Assembly (NCBI GenBank): GCA_963718695.1 | Contig: OY970371.1 | Coordinates: 2,232,001 to 2,296,000 of the forward strand | Length of the DNA stretch: 64,000 nt | Direction of reading: 5' to 3' | DNA from: Manganitrophus sp963718695 | GTDB taxonomy: Bacteria; Nitrospirota; Nitrospiria; SBBL01; Manganitrophaceae | In this document: piece by piece, positions 21,123 to 29,587 of the stretch | Layout: each line of letters opens with the position of its first letter | Position numbering within the stretch: the stretch's first letter is position 1 | Made by a program: the position numbers and the translations under genes | Notes under the pieces: generated by a model | What the model saw: the letters and a program-made list of their open reading frames with translations, nothing else | What the model was told of the DNA's origin: nothing | Database searches by the model: none

Positions 21123-22406
21123 TCAAGGACTTGGAAGGATGAGCCCCTGGAAAGGAGACTTCATCGCTTCCGAAAGTAATGCACGATCAGTCGAGGTCGG
21201 TTGAAGCCAAACTTCTTGCGGTCGAATCGCATACTTTGAAACCGTATTAGCGAGAAGCTGGACGCTCCCCGAACTCGACTGGGAAAAAATAAGATAGATG
21301 TCATTGTCAGCCCGCTTGATATCAAGCAGATCGATGGAAGTCTCTGCAAGGCCTTTTAGGGGATGGGTGAGAACGATTTCAGGAAGGGCCGCCCCCCATA
21401 ACAGATCGGGCCGACGCAGCCGGACCTCTGTTTGGAGATCCTTTACAAAATCGCTCAGGAAACGGCTTCTCCATCCGATCCAATGCCAAAATTGGGGTTC
21501 TCGTCCCTCCCTTGCTCGTCCGACGGACCCGGCCACGACCGAGCCAGGATCGATCGATTCGGAGAACAAGCTTTCATAAAGGCGGGTGGCGGAAGAGGTC
21601 CATCCCTCCTCAGATCCATATGCAAGATCGCTGATATAGATCCCATCGATAGGATAACGCGCGAGATCCCGGTAAAGATTCAATACCATTTCCTTCACTT
21701 GTGTATCGAACAGGTCGAGCTTTTCAATGGAATGAACGGTTCCTTTATTCGGATCATATTTCACGTCGCGCCATTCCGGATGCGACTGCGTGGCCCAACG
21801 CATCTCCCGAATCGGCAAGACCGCTATGACGCGAAACCCCAGCCGACGCGCCGTCTCTGTCCACTCGGGGAGTCGATCCGCCAACACCGGCGCGCCGGAA
21901 GTCTGGAAGAAGACGCCGCTCTTTCCAGGCGAATTATTAAAAACCGGAATGATAACTGTATTCGCCTTCTTCCGGAAGGACCGGAGATAATCCTCTATCT
22001 CCCATCCGGATAAAGGCGACCAGACCACGGCAATGACCTTTTGATCGGGCTGCTCAAGTCGAAGAAGGAGAAAGCGCGCTTCCTCTTCATGAAGACTCTT
22101 CGGATAATTTTTCAAAAAGAATTGGAGCTCTCGAATTGCCTCGGGCCTCTCACCCGCCGCTTCATAGGTCCTGGCCAAAAGCCACTGCACCTCACTCAAT
22201 AGCGGGGATCCGGGATACGATTCGATCATCTTTAAAAATTGTCGCTTCGCTTCCGAATAACGGCTCGCCTCAAAAGAGCGAATCCCCTCGACCAGCTCGC
22301 CCCACCCCTGCTCATCGATTTGAGCAGATCGGGTCGGCGGCCGAACACATCCCGAGAAAAAGGTCATGAGGCAGAGTCCAATTAGAAACGTTCGGAAGAA
22401 CATCAA
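21123..22406 (-). CDS. TPR lipoprotein with PgaB-like glycosidase domain
   Basis: The signal peptide ends FFSGC, giving a lipidated Cys20. Residues about 35-115 form tetratricopeptide helices (YSEAKRQFLKMIESYPGSP; AGERPEAIRELQFFLKNYP) of the BamD/YbgF type. Residues about 130-425 resemble the C-terminal TIM-barrel of PgaB/BcsG-like GHL13 hydrolases acting on poly-N-acetylglucosamine, notably RLGFRVIAVLPIREMRW, YDPNKGTVHSIEKLDLF and YPIDGIYISDLAY. In PgaB the equivalent of this last motif carries catalytic aspartates; here only one Asp is at the expected place (IYISDL). An outer-membrane or periplasmic glycan role is inferred. The family match is from memory of motifs. Confidence 0.65.
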   Translation of the reverse strand: MMFFRTFLIGLCLMTFFSGCVRPPTRSAQIDEQGWGELVEGIRSFEASRYSEAKRQFLKMIESYPGSPLLSEVQWLLARTYEAAGERPEAIRELQFFLKNYPKSLHEEEARFLLLRLEQPDQKVIAVVWSPLSGWEIEDYLRSFRKKANTVIIPVFNNSPGKSGVFFQTSGAPVLADRLPEWTETARRLGFRVIAVLPIREMRWATQSHPEWRDVKYDPNKGTVHSIEKLDLFDTQVKEMVLNLYRDLARYPIDGIYISDLAYGSEEGWTSSATRLYESLFSESIDPGSVVAGSVGRAREGREPQFWHWIGWRSRFLSDFVKDLQTEVRLRRPDLLWGAALPEIVLTHPLKGLAETSIDLLDIKRADNDIYLIFSQSSSGSVQLLANTVSKYAIRPQEVWLQPTSTDRALLSEAMKSPFQGLILPSP

Positions 22407-22445
22407 CCAAAACCCTTTTAAAATGGAACTTGCAGTGATTTAAAG

Positions 22446-23849
22446 TTAAAGCCCTTGCTCGACCGTCTGTGCGAGGGAAGTTGCAGCGAGAAAGGAAGAA
22501 CCCCATGCAAGGTGATCCGACAGATCATCCTTGAGCAGAACGACATTTTTCACATCCTTCGGCTGAAGAAAGCTCCCGGTCCCTTTTGAAATTTCGCGCG
22601 ACTTACCGGTCCACTCCGTCAGAAGCGTTTCGAGGGAAGGAGGAAGAGCACGCTTGTTGGCGGTTCCGGCGACCTCTTCGATTTGCGACTTGGAAAAGGG
22701 CATTAGCCATTGCAGCCGATTCAGCACCCCTTTCCGGAGCACTTCGATCCGATCTTCCGTAATCTCCACGCCCGGACGGAAGAGCGCCGTCACCACCAAC
22801 GCTCGGAGACCGGCGGTAAATCCTTCTTCCTCTTCGGGGAGACTGAGGCGAAGAACCAAAAGGTCATGAATATCGGCGGGGATTTCTTCCCCCCAGGTCA
22901 TCAGAAGGCACTCCTTCATCGGTGAAGGGATGCAATCATTGCGTAGTGTAAAACAGAACTGAATAATGGAACTCGACGGAGGCTGTACGATAATGAGGTG
23001 TTTGGTGGAAAACCGTGTCCCGTCTTCCAGAATAACTTCATCGATCCGCTTTCCCTTCATTTCGACCTGCATGATGGTTTTATCTTCAACCACCTGGCCA
23101 CCCCACCCCTTGATCAACTTAACGAAAAAGGAGATCAGCGTGGAGGAGCCGCCGACCATCCGGACGCCTCCCCTGGAGAGGCTCCACTCCAGAAGGATCA
23201 AGTCATACGTTGAGATTTCAGTGAGCGGTTTTCGAAAGGCAAAGAGAGATTGGAGATCGAGATATTCGAGGAACTCCTCATCAAACGAAAAAGGGGCCAA
23301 GAATTCCATCGCAGGCCGCTTCTTATAATTTTGAACCGCCCGCTGGAAATCAAACTTCTGCTTCCAGGCACCCAGTCGGTCGACCAGTCCCTGTATTTCC
23401 ACCTGGGAAAATCGGCCCAAATAGGGAGAGAGGGCCAGTGTCTCCTTCTCGATCTCCTGGAAGAAGGCCTTAATTTTTTGAAGCTGCGGACCAAACTCCC
23501 GTTTCAATTCATCGATGTATTCTTCATTTTGAGAGGAAAGATCGATTCGATGCTGGGACTGGACAATTTGAAGAAAAGGGAGGACACGCTTGAATAAGAA
23601 TCCCTCTTTTCTCAAACTGGGAATGGGGAGAGGAAGTTCCGAGAAGTATCCTTCCATCGCTCCCCCCTCCTCAAAACCGAGATAAAGGAGCGGGCCATGG
23701 GCAAATCGGAAGAGAGGAGAGGGGAAATGGACCTCGGTCCCGGCCAAAACAAGCACCGATCTTCCCCTCTTCGCCAATGCGGCGGCCGCAGCCAGTGACG
23801 TTAGGCTGCGCCCCACAAAAACGGCATCATACTTTTTTCGTTCCGTCAT
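22446..23849 (-). CDS. FAD-dependent oxidoreductase, phytoene-desaturase-like
   Basis: This flavoprotein of about 467 residues starts at the ATG 23847-23849, one base after the ndk stop, so it is co-transcribed with ndk. The N-terminal dinucleotide site YDAVFVGRSLTSLAAAAALAKRG is followed by an acidic-strand end (VLVLAG). The usual GxGxxG is changed to GxSxxS, so FAD binding may be altered. Later sequence (SRGGVRMVGGSSTLISFFVK; DEVILEDGTRFSTKHLIIV) matches the GMC/phytoene desaturase and protoporphyrinogen-oxidase-like superfamily, where a glycine-rich GG-x(2)-L helps bind the isoprenoid or protein partner. The substrate is unknown. Confidence 0.7.
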   Translation of the reverse strand: MTERKKYDAVFVGRSLTSLAAAAALAKRGRSVLVLAGTEVHFPSPLFRFAHGPLLYLGFEEGGAMEGYFSELPLPIPSLRKEGFLFKRVLPFLQIVQSQHRIDLSSQNEEYIDELKREFGPQLQKIKAFFQEIEKETLALSPYLGRFSQVEIQGLVDRLGAWKQKFDFQRAVQNYKKRPAMEFLAPFSFDEEFLEYLDLQSLFAFRKPLTEISTYDLILLEWSLSRGGVRMVGGSSTLISFFVKLIKGWGGQVVEDKTIMQVEMKGKRIDEVILEDGTRFSTKHLIIVQPPSSSIIQFCFTLRNDCIPSPMKECLLMTWGEEIPADIHDLLVLRLSLPEEEEGFTAGLRALVVTALFRPGVEITEDRIEVLRKGVLNRLQWLMPFSKSQIEEVAGTANKRALPPSLETLLTEWTGKSREISKGTGSFLQPKDVKNVVLLKDDLSDHLAWGSSFLAATSLAQTVEQGL

Positions 23850-23850
23850 A

Positions 23851-24270
23851 TCAACGAACGAGATCCAGTTGACTAAAGAAAAAAGGAATCTCAACAGCCG
23901 CCGACGCGGAGGAGTCGGAACCGTGAACGGCGTTGGCCTCGATGCTTCCCGCCAAGTCGGCCCGAATCGTCCCCTTATCGGCCTTCTTCGGGTCGGTCGC
24001 CCCCATCAGGGTCCGATTTTTAGCCACTGCGTTGTCACCCTCCAGCACCATCGCCACGATCGGCCCGGAACTCATGAAGCTCGCCAGGCTGTCAAAGAAG
24101 GGACGCGCCCGATGGACATCGTAGAACGCCTCTGCTTCTTTTTTTGTTAAATGACGCATCTGAATCGCGACGACTTTCAGTTGCGCGCTTTCAAAACGCT
24201 TAATGATCTCTCCAATCACATTCTTGGACACCGCATCCGGTTTAATAATCGAAAGTGTTCGCTCGGCCAC
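23851..24270 (-). CDS. ndk: Nucleoside diphosphate kinase
   Basis: NDK balances nucleoside triphosphates through a phosphohistidine. The 139-residue protein starts at GTG (24268-24270), four bases after AAGGAGG; an ATG further upstream would add 22 unlikely residues. It shows RTLSIIKPDAV, the nucleotide-site arginines in RTLMGATDP, and the active His116 in NAVHGSDS. The motif set is complete. It is the first gene of an operon with the FAD enzyme. A good promoter lies about 105 bases upstream. Confidence 0.96.
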   Translation of the reverse strand: MAERTLSIIKPDAVSKNVIGEIIKRFESAQLKVVAIQMRHLTKKEAEAFYDVHRARPFFDSLASFMSSGPIVAMVLEGDNAVAKNRTLMGATDPKKADKGTIRADLAGSIEANAVHGSDSSASAAVEIPFFFSQLDLVR

Positions 24271-24375
24271 CGATCCTCCTTCTGCTTGAACAGGCATCAC
24301 GCGCCAGACAACATGATCATCCAGGCGCGCATACAAATCGTTTTATTCTTTGTTTACAATGAGAAATCGCGGGTA

Positions 24376-24404
24376 AAGATACCGCAATTGTTCCGGTAAG
24401 TCAA
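24376..24404 (-). promoter_or_regulatory. Candidate ndk promoter
   Basis: On the minus strand, TTGACT (24399-24404) and TATCTT (24376-24381) are 17 bases apart, about 105 bases upstream of the ndk GTG start. The divergent lipoyl gene begins 94 bases away on the other strand. Confidence 0.6.
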
Positions 24405-24497
24405 TCTTGACGTTTCAGTTGACTTTCCCTAAGATCCTTAGAACACGGTCAACTTTATATAATCAATCGACGACCTAAAACAGCCGAAGGAATAAGC

Positions 24498-25283
24498 ATG
24501 AACCCAATCGTCACGTGGCGGCTGCTCTTTCACTCTCCTCAGCCGCCGGAAGTGAATATGGCCATCGATGAAGCGATCGCAACCGCCTTTTCGAAAAATC
24601 AGGTCCCGCCGACCCTCCGTCTTTACGGCTGGGCCGTTCCCTCCGTCTCGTTCGGCTCCTTTCAGAAGTGGGAGCCGGCGTGGAATGATCTCGTGTCGAG
24701 CGGTGCGCTTCACTTCGTCCGGCGGATCACGGGGGGCCGGGCACTCCTTCATGACAGGGAGCTGACCTATTCCGTTGTCGCCTCCACGAAAGATCCCCTC
24801 TTTTCCGAAGGGATCAAGGGAACTTTTTATACAATCGCGGAAGGGCTCTTGACTGGGTTGAAGTCGCTTGGGGTTGCCGCCGAGATTTATGCTCCTCCCC
24901 GATCGAGCCGGCTCGAACGGCCTTCCACTCCGCTCTGCTTTGCCTCGACCTCCTGGTATGAAATCACCGCACAGCGGAGAAAACTGATCGGAAGCGCACA
25001 GCGACGATGGACAAAACACTTTCTGCAGCACGGGTCGCTCATTTTGGAGAAAGGCCCGGACCGAGCCTTCACCTCTGAAAACCAGATCAGCCTCGCTGAA
25101 CTTCTTCCACACCTCCCGAACGAACAGCGCCTGCACGCGGCGCTGACGCAAGGCTTCGCGTCGGCGCTCTCAATCAAGCTGGAGGAGGGAAGACTCACCC
25201 CGGAAGAAGAGGAGAGCAGTGCCCGCCTCATAAAAGAAAAATATGGGAATCCCGCCTGGACCCTCCGGAGAGAAACGGCATAG
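24498..25283 (+). CDS. LipM-like octanoyltransferase / lipoate ligase family
   Basis: This 261-residue member of the biotin/lipoate A/B ligase fold has the family signature RRITGGRALLHDRELTYSV. It also has Cys147 in CFASTSWYEI and Lys162 in RRKLIGSAQRR. A Cys in exactly that CF-x-SWYE context is the acyl-thioester nucleophile of Bacillus LipM, which moves octanoyl from acyl carrier protein to GcvH; LplA ligases lack it. LipM is therefore the better name than LplA, though activity is inferred. The Shine-Dalgarno is GAAGGA. A gcvH gene lies 3.5 kb away, consistent with a LipM-GcvH relay. Confidence 0.8.
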   Translation: MNPIVTWRLLFHSPQPPEVNMAIDEAIATAFSKNQVPPTLRLYGWAVPSVSFGSFQKWEPAWNDLVSSGALHFVRRITGGRALLHDRELTYSVVASTKDPLFSEGIKGTFYTIAEGLLTGLKSLGVAAEIYAPPRSSRLERPSTPLCFASTSWYEITAQRRKLIGSAQRRWTKHFLQHGSLILEKGPDRAFTSENQISLAELLPHLPNEQRLHAALTQGFASALSIKLEEGRLTPEEEESSARLIKEKYGNPAWTLRRETA

Positions 25284-25292
25284 CCTCTCCCG

Positions 25293-25793
25293 CTACTCCG
25301 GAAGTTTGGCGCAGAACGCCTTGTACGCTTCGATACAGTCAAAATCGCCATTCGGACAGACCATCCCGACCAGCTTCAACATACAGTCTTCCGGTCCGGT
25401 CATGTTGGGAGGGGGCTTACGGATGATCTTCTTGGAAGGAAGCGCCCCGACATTCTCGACGAGGTTTATTCCGTCCTCGGTCAGATCATCGGGCCTTTCT
25501 TTCCCGCGAAACTCGATCTCTCCTTCCTCAACCTCCCCTTTTTCGGGAGGAAAGACGGGAAACGCTTTCTTGCCTCCGAACGGTTCGTCACCTTCGTCAA
25601 CATCGGCAGGAGAAAGGAGCTCCACATCCAGATTGCTCGGGCCGCCGGAACCAAGGTTGCGATTGATCAGCACCAGAAACGGATTGCCGAAGAGATAATA
25701 AAAGATGATGTAATGGAGCATGACCGAATAGAGGATGATTCGGGGAAGATCTTCTTTCGCAGATTGATGCAAATCGAGAAGACGGAACTTCAT
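25293..25793 (-). CDS. Hypothetical membrane-anchored protein with C-terminal cysteines
   Basis: In this 166-residue protein a membrane helix (about residues 18-43, ILYSVMLHYIIFYYLFG) follows a short cytosolic start. The rest is acidic and proline-rich, probably periplasmic, as in TonB-type anchors. The last 35 residues hold four cysteines in the spacing C-x8-C-x6-C-x7-C, which could form two disulfides. No family is recognised. It lies downstream of the second TolC-like gene on the same strand and faces the LipM-like gene with a nine-base gap. Confidence 0.6.
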   Translation of the reverse strand: MKFRLLDLHQSAKEDLPRIILYSVMLHYIIFYYLFGNPFLVLINRNLGSGGPSNLDVELLSPADVDEGDEPFGGKKAFPVFPPEKGEVEEGEIEFRGKERPDDLTEDGINLVENVGALPSKKIIRKPPPNMTGPEDCMLKLVGMVCPNGDFDCIEAYKAFCAKLPE

Positions 25794-25926
25794 AGAGCAG
25801 CCCTGTAGTCTTTCACATCATACCAGGCAGGGAGAAAGAGTTTCAAGCGCGACGAAAACACATCCGCCCATTGCTCTCCCTGGACGCTTGTATTATGTTA
25901 CCTCATCCCCTTCGAGCCCTTCTGTT

Positions 25927-27270
25927 CTATGGATTGTTTGCCGATCCGCTTTGAATTTCCCCCCGCCCTCTGCTCGGCGGGATTAAATCAAGAAAGACAC
26001 CGACCGCCTTCTCTACTTGAAGGATCGCCACCTCGCGATCATACGTCGTATTCGTGAGCTGCCGCTCGGCGCTGATGAGGGTGGCATTGGCATCGAGGAC
26101 GTCGATGTTGGTGGCAAGCCCTACCGCAAATTGCCGGGAAATCAGGGAGAAGTTTTCTCGCGCAAAGGCCACCTGTGCATTGAGGACATCGAGCTGAGAG
26201 GTGAGGGCATTCAGATTCAACAACGTCCGGCGCACCTCGACGGCGATCTGATCCGACTGCAGCTGCTTCTGGAGGAGTTGTTGTCGATGACGCGATCGGG
26301 CCTGCGCCAACTCCGCGACCCGCAGGCGTCCTTCAAAAATGGGGAAGCTGAGGCTGAGGATCGCCGATCGATCGTTGGTGGTCAAAAAGGAGGTTTCCGG
26401 GTCTTGATCGATCCAGTTGTACCGTCCCTGTAGGCTGAGAGACGGGAAAAAGGCCCCCTTGGCGATGCCGATCTGCTCTTCGGAAATCTTGACGTTCGTC
26501 GACTGCAGGGCGAGATCGGACCGCCGGTCGTGCGCCGTTTTGACCCACTCCGACTCGCTCTGCTCCGAGAGGGTTAAGGCGGGAGGATCGGCGAGGCTGA
26601 ACGGCCCCTCGATTCGAGCGAAGAGCGCCAGTTGATCTTTCGTCGTTTCTTGATCGTTTCGGGCCCGGATCAATCGGGCGCGGGCGTCGGCCAGCTCCGC
26701 TTCGGCGCGCAACACCACTGTCTTGATTGCCTCCCCGACGCGGAAACGCTTCTCGGCATCGCGAAGGTGGGCCTCCAACCGTTTGACTTCGTTCTCCTCG
26801 ATCTCGACATTACGCTGCGCCTTGAGCGCCTCGTAATAAGCGCGGGCGACATCGAAGAGAAGATTTTCGGTGGTCAGACTTAAGTCAAGCTTCCCTCCCC
26901 TCACCCCCAACTTGGCGCTCCGGTAGGCGGCTGAGGCCCGGCCGCCGGTATAGAGCGGCTGATCGATGGTCAGGTTAAATTGTTTTTGCTCTTCGGGAAG
27001 CAAGACGCCGAACGGCCCTTGCTTCGCCTCCGGCCGGCGGAGATAACTCGCTTCGGTGTTGATGCTGGGATAGAGAAAGCTTTTCGCCCGGTCGATCTCC
27101 CGTTCGGCTTGCATCAAATTCTCTCTGGAAATCCCGATCTGCTCGCTTTTGGCCATCGCGGAGCGATAGGCCTCTTCGAGCGTAACGACCTGCTGCGCAA
27201 ATCCCTGAAAAGGATCGACGATAATCAGTTGAACCAACACAAGAAAAAAAACGCCTCCCCTCCGGATCAT
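25927..27270 (-). CDS. TolC-family outer membrane efflux protein (first copy)
   Basis: This 447-residue protein has a signal peptide (about 1-25, ending GFAQQ) and two OEP repeats typical of TolC: VTLEEAYRSAMAKSEQIGIS opens the first, and repeated coiled-coil helices with A-x-L-R-L patterns follow (LRDAEKRFRVGEAIKTVVLRA; FSLISRQFAVGLATNIDVLD). TolC trimers form the outer-membrane duct of tripartite pumps. It begins 18 bases after the ABC permease gene and is the last pump gene of the locus, so it likely serves the HlyD-ABC pump. Substrates are unknown. Confidence 0.88.
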   Translation of the reverse strand: MIRRGGVFFLVLVQLIIVDPFQGFAQQVVTLEEAYRSAMAKSEQIGISRENLMQAEREIDRAKSFLYPSINTEASYLRRPEAKQGPFGVLLPEEQKQFNLTIDQPLYTGGRASAAYRSAKLGVRGGKLDLSLTTENLLFDVARAYYEALKAQRNVEIEENEVKRLEAHLRDAEKRFRVGEAIKTVVLRAEAELADARARLIRARNDQETTKDQLALFARIEGPFSLADPPALTLSEQSESEWVKTAHDRRSDLALQSTNVKISEEQIGIAKGAFFPSLSLQGRYNWIDQDPETSFLTTNDRSAILSLSFPIFEGRLRVAELAQARSRHRQQLLQKQLQSDQIAVEVRRTLLNLNALTSQLDVLNAQVAFARENFSLISRQFAVGLATNIDVLDANATLISAERQLTNTTYDREVAILQVEKAVGVFLDLIPPSRGRGEIQSGSANNP

Positions 27271-27288
27271 GATTCACCCTTCCCATAA

Positions 27289-28401
27289 TTATAGGTCTCG
27301 TTTAAACGTTTTAATGGATAACATCAACATCACCAGCGTAAAACCGATCAAATAAAGGATGTCGCCCTGGATCGCCTGCCAGTCGGCCCCTTTGAAGAGA
27401 ACCGACTTTAACGCGTGAACGGAGTAGGTCTCCGGGTTGATCCGACTGAACGCCTGGAGCCACGCCGGAAAGCTCTCCACGGGGTAAACCGCCCCGCTCG
27501 GGAAAAAGAAGATGACATTCAAAAATCCGCCGAGGAGTCCGACGATCCGGGGGTGATCGACCCGGGAGAGCAGGGCGCACATCATGCTCAACAACCCCAT
27601 CGCGGTCAGAACGATCACCAGAAGCACCGCGAAGAAAGAAGCGGCCCCTCCGGCGACCGGCACTTGCGTCATCCAGATCCCGGCGCCCAGAACCACCAGA
27701 GAGATCAGCGTCGTCACCAGCACCCCGCTGATCAGAATGCCGAGGATCATATCGATCTTCGTCAACGGCGTCGAGAGGTAGGCTTCATGGACCCCCAGGA
27801 AGCGGTCCATCACCAGATTGAAAGCGCCGGTGATCATCGTTCCCATGAAGATCGCCATGATCACCGCCCCCGGGACGAGCGAAGCGTCATAATCGATTTT
27901 TCGGTAGAGCTCGATCGGATACATCTGCGGCACCCGCGGATCGGACCGGACCGGGATCGCATCGATCTTTAAAAAATTGAATGCCTCAGAGAGAGACTGC
28001 TGCAGCGCCGCCGCGGAAACCGCATCGGTGTTGTCCAGGATCAATCCGACCTGCGGCGCCGTGCCGCGATCGATGTTCTTCGAAAAATCGGAGGGAATCA
28101 CCACCGCCCCCTTGAACGCTCCCTCCCGAACCCCTTCCTCCGCCGCCACCGGGTCGGACAGGCGGATCAATCGAATCGTGTTCGGTCCGGTCTCGACGGA
28201 ACGGAGCCGGTCGAGCATCCGTTCCGCATAGGGTCCGCCATCCTGATCAACAACGGCCAAGGGAAGGTTTTTAAGACTCCCTTGAAACGAGTTTCCGATG
28301 ATGAGCAAATAAACCATCGGCAGCAGAATACTCGACAAGATCGCAATCGGATTCCTCAGGAACTTCCGAAGGTCCCGTTCAACAAAAGCAAGGATACGCA
28401 T
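27289..28401 (-). CDS. ABC-2 type transporter permease
   Basis: This 370-residue permease of the YhhJ/YbhR family has one N-terminal membrane helix (NPIAILSSILLPMVYLLIIG), a large periplasmic domain (about 45-175) with PLAVVDQDGGPYAERM, then five helices in the C-terminal half. It would pair with the ATPase encoded upstream at 28533-29543 and work as a homodimer with the HlyD adaptor at 35232. A hairpin-rich 130-base stretch separates it from the ATPase gene, unusual in an otherwise tightly packed operon. Confidence 0.88.
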   Translation of the reverse strand: MRILAFVERDLRKFLRNPIAILSSILLPMVYLLIIGNSFQGSLKNLPLAVVDQDGGPYAERMLDRLRSVETGPNTIRLIRLSDPVAAEEGVREGAFKGAVVIPSDFSKNIDRGTAPQVGLILDNTDAVSAAALQQSLSEAFNFLKIDAIPVRSDPRVPQMYPIELYRKIDYDASLVPGAVIMAIFMGTMITGAFNLVMDRFLGVHEAYLSTPLTKIDMILGILISGVLVTTLISLVVLGAGIWMTQVPVAGGAASFFAVLLVIVLTAMGLLSMMCALLSRVDHPRIVGLLGGFLNVIFFFPSGAVYPVESFPAWLQAFSRINPETYSVHALKSVLFKGADWQAIQGDILYLIGFTLVMLMLSIKTFKRDL

Positions 28402-28411
28402 TTAATCCCTT

Positions 28412-28497
28412 TGGGGGGAGGCCGCCCCCGAAGCCTTGCGAAGCAAGGTTGGCTTGGCCCAACCCCAAAAAGCAGGCTTTTTGGGGACCCCTAAAAC
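28412..28497. repeat. Cluster of four to five tandem hairpins between ABC genes
   Basis: Consecutive inverted repeats fill the gap: GGGGGG-x6-CCCCC, CCTTGC-GAA-GCAAGG (28434-28448), GGTTGG-x6-CCAACC (28447-28464), CCCCAAAAAG-x4-CTTTTTGGGG (28463-28486) and CCCC-x6-GGGG. The dense palindromes resemble a REP/BIME-type intergenic element. It could stabilise or attenuate the downstream permease transcript. Confidence 0.6.
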
Positions 28498-28532
28498 GGG
28501 GCGTCGGAAGAGGGGCCTGTCTCTCTCCGCGA

Positions 28533-29543
28533 TCACCGTCCCCATCTCCTCGGCACGCCGGCGCCGATGAAGTAGCTGACCTTTTTGGTATCTTCGGTCC
28601 GAATCGAGTGGCCGGTGTAGTGAATGAAGACATCTTCGAGCGTCTGCTGCTTGACGCTGATCGATTGGACCTTCAGCCCCTGCTTCTGAATCGCCTCCAT
28701 CAGCACCGGGACCGACTGAGCCCCCTGATCGGCAAAGACGCGAAGCCGCCCCTCTTCGGCCATCACCTTGTGGACCGACGGAAGCGCCTCGAGAGATGCC
28801 GACAGCCCTTCCCGCTCTCCTTCGATGGAGATCTCGATGATGTCGCTCCCGGGGATCTTCTTTTTTAAATTCTCCGGGCTGTCCATCACGACGATCTTTC
28901 CGGCGTCGATGATCGCAATCCGATCGCAGAGAAGATCGGCTTCATCCATGTAGTGGGTGGTCATAAAGATGGTCAGATTTTCATTTTTCCGGAACTGCTG
29001 CAGCAGATCCCAGACGACCCGGCGGGACTGCGGATCCAGCCCGATCGTCGGCTCATCCAGAAAAAGGATCTTCGGCCGGTGGATCAATCCGCGCGCGATC
29101 TCCAGCCGGCGCCGCATCCCGCCGGAGTAGGTCGCGACGAGATCATCCGCCCGCTCCGTCAATCCGACCCGCTGGAGCAGATCCCCGATTCGGTCGCGCC
29201 GGTCTTTTTCGGGGACCTGATAATACTTTCCATAAATATCGAGATTCTCCCGGCCGGTCAGATCAAGATCGGTCGTCATCGCCTGGGAGACGACGCCGAT
29301 CGCCCGGCGGACGGCATCCGGCCGCTTCGCCACATTATAACCGGCGACGGTCGCCTCCCCTTCTGTCGGATGGATCAAACCGGTAAGGATTCGAATGAGG
29401 GTGGTCTTCCCGGCGCCGTTCGGGCCGAGCGACCCGAAACATTCTCCGGAAGGGACCACGAGATCGATATGATCGAGCGCGCTGAACGTGCCGTATCGCT
29501 TGACCAGGTTTCTGACGGAAATTGCTTCCGTTTTGTTATCCAT
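28533..29543 (-). CDS. ABC transporter ATP-binding protein (DrrA/YbhF type)
   Basis: The ATG at 29541-29543 gives 336 residues. It has Walker A (GPNGAGKTT), signature YSGGMRRRLEIARGL, Walker B ILFLDEPTIGLDPQSR and H-loop FMTTHYMDEAD. A C-terminal regulatory extension of about 90 residues is typical of the drug and lipid exporters DrrA/YbhF. It provides the motor for the ABC-2 permease downstream. It follows the RND gene after 44 bases on the same strand. Its C-terminus (GAGVPRRWGR) is basic and poorly conserved. Confidence 0.92.
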   Translation of the reverse strand: MDNKTEAISVRNLVKRYGTFSALDHIDLVVPSGECFGSLGPNGAGKTTLIRILTGLIHPTEGEATVAGYNVAKRPDAVRRAIGVVSQAMTTDLDLTGRENLDIYGKYYQVPEKDRRDRIGDLLQRVGLTERADDLVATYSGGMRRRLEIARGLIHRPKILFLDEPTIGLDPQSRRVVWDLLQQFRKNENLTIFMTTHYMDEADLLCDRIAIIDAGKIVVMDSPENLKKKIPGSDIIEISIEGEREGLSASLEALPSVHKVMAEEGRLRVFADQGAQSVPVLMEAIQKQGLKVQSISVKQQTLEDVFIHYTGHSIRTEDTKKVSYFIGAGVPRRWGR

Positions 29544-29587
29544 GTTGAGCAACTCGGAAAAAGAGCGGACAGCGGATCGCTTATTTT

